The position numbers and the translations under genes were made by a program. Positions 48,682-64,000 of a stretch of DNA of 64,000 bases are shown in pieces (position 1 is the stretch's first letter; each line of letters starts with the position of its first letter). Source of the DNA: Merluccius polli (Eukaryota > Chordata > Actinopteri > Gadiformes > Merlucciidae); contig JAOPHQ010003134.1 in NCBI GenBank assembly GCA_030340625.1, positions 113,501-177,500 of the forward strand. The letters are read 5' to 3'. The notes under the pieces are model-generated. The model saw only the letters and a list, made by a program, of their open reading frames with translations. It made no database searches and was not told where the DNA came from.

Positions 48682-48760
48682 CTGAGCCCTCCAGCTGCTG
48701 ATGCACAGGTCACAGGTTCTGAGAAGCTCAACTGTCAAACATCCCATATGAATGTCATAT
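48682..48760 (-). other. Possible non-coding first exon of slc26a4
   Basis: On the minus strand the sequence ending GGAGGGCTCAG is followed by GTAAGGCTCAG, a strong 5' splice site, about 2.4 kb upstream of the coding exon. That coding exon begins just after an acceptor (TATCAG|GTATGG). A 5' UTR exon splicing here is plausible because SLC26A4 starts translation in exon 2 in mammals. The 5' end is arbitrary; there is no transcript evidence. Confidence 0.3.
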
Positions 48761-49404
48761 ATCTTCTAGTCTCTCTCCCCCTCTCTATCTCCCTCTGTCT
48801 CTCTCTCTCTGTCTCTCTCTTTAACTCTCACCGGCTGTCAAAGTCTCATGTGTACAGTACTGAAAAACCGTCTCTCTCTCTCTCTCTCGCTCTCTGCCTC
48901 TGTGTCTCTCTGTCAACTATCAGCCCCACAGCCCTATCTGAGAGACAGAGGATGTGATGGGGGGGGAGGGGGGGGTATCCCAGTAGAGGAAATAGGAGGT
49001 GATTGACCCACTGTGGAGTGGATAGAGTGTGTGTGAGTTGTGCGTTTGTGTTTGATGTGTGTGTCTATGTGCGTGTGTGTGTGCATGCATGCACGTGTGT
49101 GTGCACATGTTTGTATTGTTCTTTTGATTTGATTAAAAGCGTCATTCTAAATATTGTTACTGTTGTGTTTTACAAAAATGTCCGGGATGAACTTGGTGTT
49201 CAGATACCGAACACTCAAGAGTGATACTTACTCTGCATTCCTGTGCCACATAATCTTTACTGAAAGGCCTTGAACCAGCAGTGACCTCGCTCTGAACAGC
49301 TCGCACACGGGCAACTTAACAAAGCCTCCGATAAGACGTGTTTGAGATGCATTGTAGTATTGGAAGTATCTCAGTTTGAGCAAATTGTGTTTTATTTGGA
49401 ATTA

Positions 49405-49563
<159 letters not shown>

Positions 49564-50141
49564 TCCTAGGGCCATCGTTCGTCAAATGGTAATCTATAGC
49601 TAACTGCTGACGCCCCCTGGTGGTGGTGGTGGTGGTTGGGTCAGTATTTATGCAGTTTGTTAAGAAGACCATATTAGAGTACCATAGAGGGATAATGAAT
49701 AATAATGAATTCATTGAGAGAGAATACTAACTGATGCACTAATGGCACTAAATGACATGTTTGTTTTTGCTTTAAATTAGTTTGTTTCCATCACCAATGG
49801 AAATGCATATAAGCAGGCAGCAATGGATGCAACTCCTTTGATTGCAGGGTTTGACCGCTAGGGGGCTCCAGGCGACACTTTACACTTTATAACGCACAGC
49901 ATCTTAAAGGGAAAACCCCTGCCGCTGGACAGCTGCAGCCAATCAGTGCAGTCCGATCAGACAGACAGACAGACAGACACATCATCCAGAAGTTGGTACT
50001 AGTAGTTGCATGTTGCACAGTCTGACCTATAATAGCCAATATTGTGTGAATAAAACATAAGCATGTATTCATTTACAGCACGCATTGTTAAAGGCTATAG
50101 ACCAGGCCATATTATTATTATTATGTTTATTATGATGACCA

Positions 50142-50145
<4 letters not shown>

Positions 50146-50207
<62 letters not shown>
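50146..50207. repeat. (GA)n microsatellite
   Basis: About 31 GA units, 320 bases upstream of the mapk11 start codon, followed by a short CA and a (GT)n block. Confidence 0.95.
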
Positions 50208-50210
<3 letters not shown>

Positions 50211-50345
50211 CACACACACCGGCTGCTGCGTGTGTGTGTGTGTGTGTATGTGTGTGTGTGTGTGTGTGTGTTGAAGCGCTCAAACAGGACCTCGCGCGCT
50301 TCAACATTTTCTTTTCTTTTTTTTTTTGGTGGTGGTGGTGGTAGT

Positions 50346-50415
<70 letters not shown>
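50346..50415. repeat. 70-base G homopolymer upstream of mapk11
   Basis: Seventy consecutive G residues on the + strand end 114 bases before the mapk11 ATG, preceded by (GGT)n. They lie in the promoter or 5' UTR. Such a run would favour G-quadruplex or R-loop formation and is error-prone in sequencing, so its true length is uncertain. Confidence 0.9.
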
Positions 50416-50417
<2 letters not shown>

Positions 50418-50529
50418 TCCGCGAGATCTCGTCATTTCATTTCGTGGGTCGCGAGAGAGAGACAGAAAGAGAAACAGAGAGACAGAGACAGAGAGAGGGA
50501 GAGAGACTGAACGGAGAGCCGGAACCGTG

Positions 50530-62869
<12,340 letters not shown>

Positions 62870-63000
62870 GACCCCCCCCCCCCCCCACCCCCACCCCACC
62901 CTGTTGACTACCACCGGTCCCGAGCCCAAGGTCACATGGAGATGGACCACAACCACAACCACGCCCCCCCCCCCCCCCTCCCCCTCCCCCCCCTTCCAAG

Positions 63001-63058
63001 GGAGAAGAAGAAGAAGAAGAAGAAGAAGAAGAAGAAGAAGAAGAAGAAGAAGAAGAAA
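63001..63058. repeat. (GAA)n trinucleotide repeat in mapk11 3' UTR
   Basis: About 18 AAG/GAA triplets about 135 bases after the mapk11 stop codon; long GAA tracts are prone to triplex formation. Confidence 0.93.
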
Positions 63059-63375
63059 TTTCAGATGCAAGAGTTGGACACCCCCCCCCCCCTCATTTCA
63101 GTTTGTTGGAACGGCCTGTTGTGAGTTGTCCCGAAGGGGGCGGGGGGGGGGGGGGGTTAAACATACATAACAACAACAACAACAGCAAACTGCTGAATCG
63201 GTTAGCGAGACCAATCCCTGGAAATCTGGGAGGTCTTTTAGCTTTGCGGTGCTTCTCTCTACAGGTGAGGTCATGGAAGCAACTTTAGATATTAGGATCG
63301 GTCCAAGGGGAACGAGGGGCTACTGGACGCCAGAAACAGTGTTTACAACGGTTTACACAGGCAATAGGCCGCCAG

Positions 63376-63480
<105 letters not shown>

Positions 63481-64000
63481 GTCTTCCAAAGCTACACGTG
63501 AACTTGGCCTAAGCCCCTAAACCTTAACACAGATGCCGTAAGCAGTTACACTCACACACACACACACACACTCACTATATATACAGAGGTCTGGTTTATT
63601 AGCAGCAAACAGTCATGTATTATTGTACTTAACAAAACACACTTTGCCGTGATATATTGTTGCATGAAATACTTGTGCATTTTATGAAGAGTATTACTAT
63701 AAACAACCCGTTTGACTGCTTAATGCATCTGCCGAATCAGTAAAACGACCGCTTTATGACCAAGATCCACTATGAGGCCACAGAGTGTGACCAGTTATTA
63801 TTTAGACAAGACTTTTTTTGTCATTCGTTCATGTATGATTAGTTGATGAACAGTTGATGCCTAATAATGCGCTATAGACAAGCAAGACCATCAACATCGT
63901 CCAAACGCCTCACAACATAAGACACGCATAGTAAGCCTACAGTATAACCTCTAGCTTCTCGTGTATCCGCTTCTGGCACTGAACTCTCTTTAACACTCAT

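Overview
The window is vertebrate nuclear DNA, almost certainly from a ray-finned (teleost) fish. Every gene is split into many short exons with GT-AG introns, the proteins match vertebrate families closely, and the non-coding DNA is packed with (CA)n, (GA)n, homopolymer-G and minisatellite arrays, MITE-like elements and fish-type LINE/SINE relics. The unusual density of dinucleotide repeats resembles what is described for gadiform (cod-like) fish, but that is only a guess. Exon coordinates below come from reading splice sites and codon phase by eye; all internal phases agree.

Layout: (1) 232-3848, + strand: cbll1 (Hakai E3 ubiquitin ligase), six coding exons, 478 codons. (2) 4653-15853, - strand: a complete slc26a3-like anion exchanger (copy A), 19 coding exons, 713 codons, ending tail-to-tail with cbll1. 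(3) 16766-29017, - strand: a second complete slc26a3 (copy B), 20 coding exons, about 754 codons, with a decayed Ty3/Gypsy pol remnant in intron 4. (4) 34272-46311, - strand: slc26a4 (pendrin), 19 recognised coding exons and 769 codons; its last few residues are not resolved. (5) 50530-62869, + strand: mapk11 (p38-beta MAP kinase), 12 exons, 361 codons. The remaining intergenic stretches (29.0-34.3 kb, 46.3-50.5 kb, 62.9-64 kb) hold only repeats and unassigned DNA.

The cbll1/slc26a3/slc26a4 cluster is the fish counterpart of the human 7q22-q31 cluster (SLC26A4-CBLL1-SLC26A3), but here slc26a3 is duplicated in tandem, slc26a4 lies on the far side of slc26a3, and mapk11 (22q13 in human) is next door. 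The three SLC26 genes share an almost identical exon plan, as expected from tandem duplication, and encode apical Cl-/HCO3-(/I-) exchangers of epithelia. cbll1 and mapk11 are unrelated neighbours in function.

No new gene system was found. The most interesting points are a two-way in-frame acceptor choice in the cbll1 RING domain, a likely gene-conversion tract between the two slc26a3 copies, divergent C-terminal PDZ ligands of the copies, a 70-base G run just upstream of the mapk11 start codon, and two TTAA-flanked MITE-like families, one copy of which is split by a LINE.
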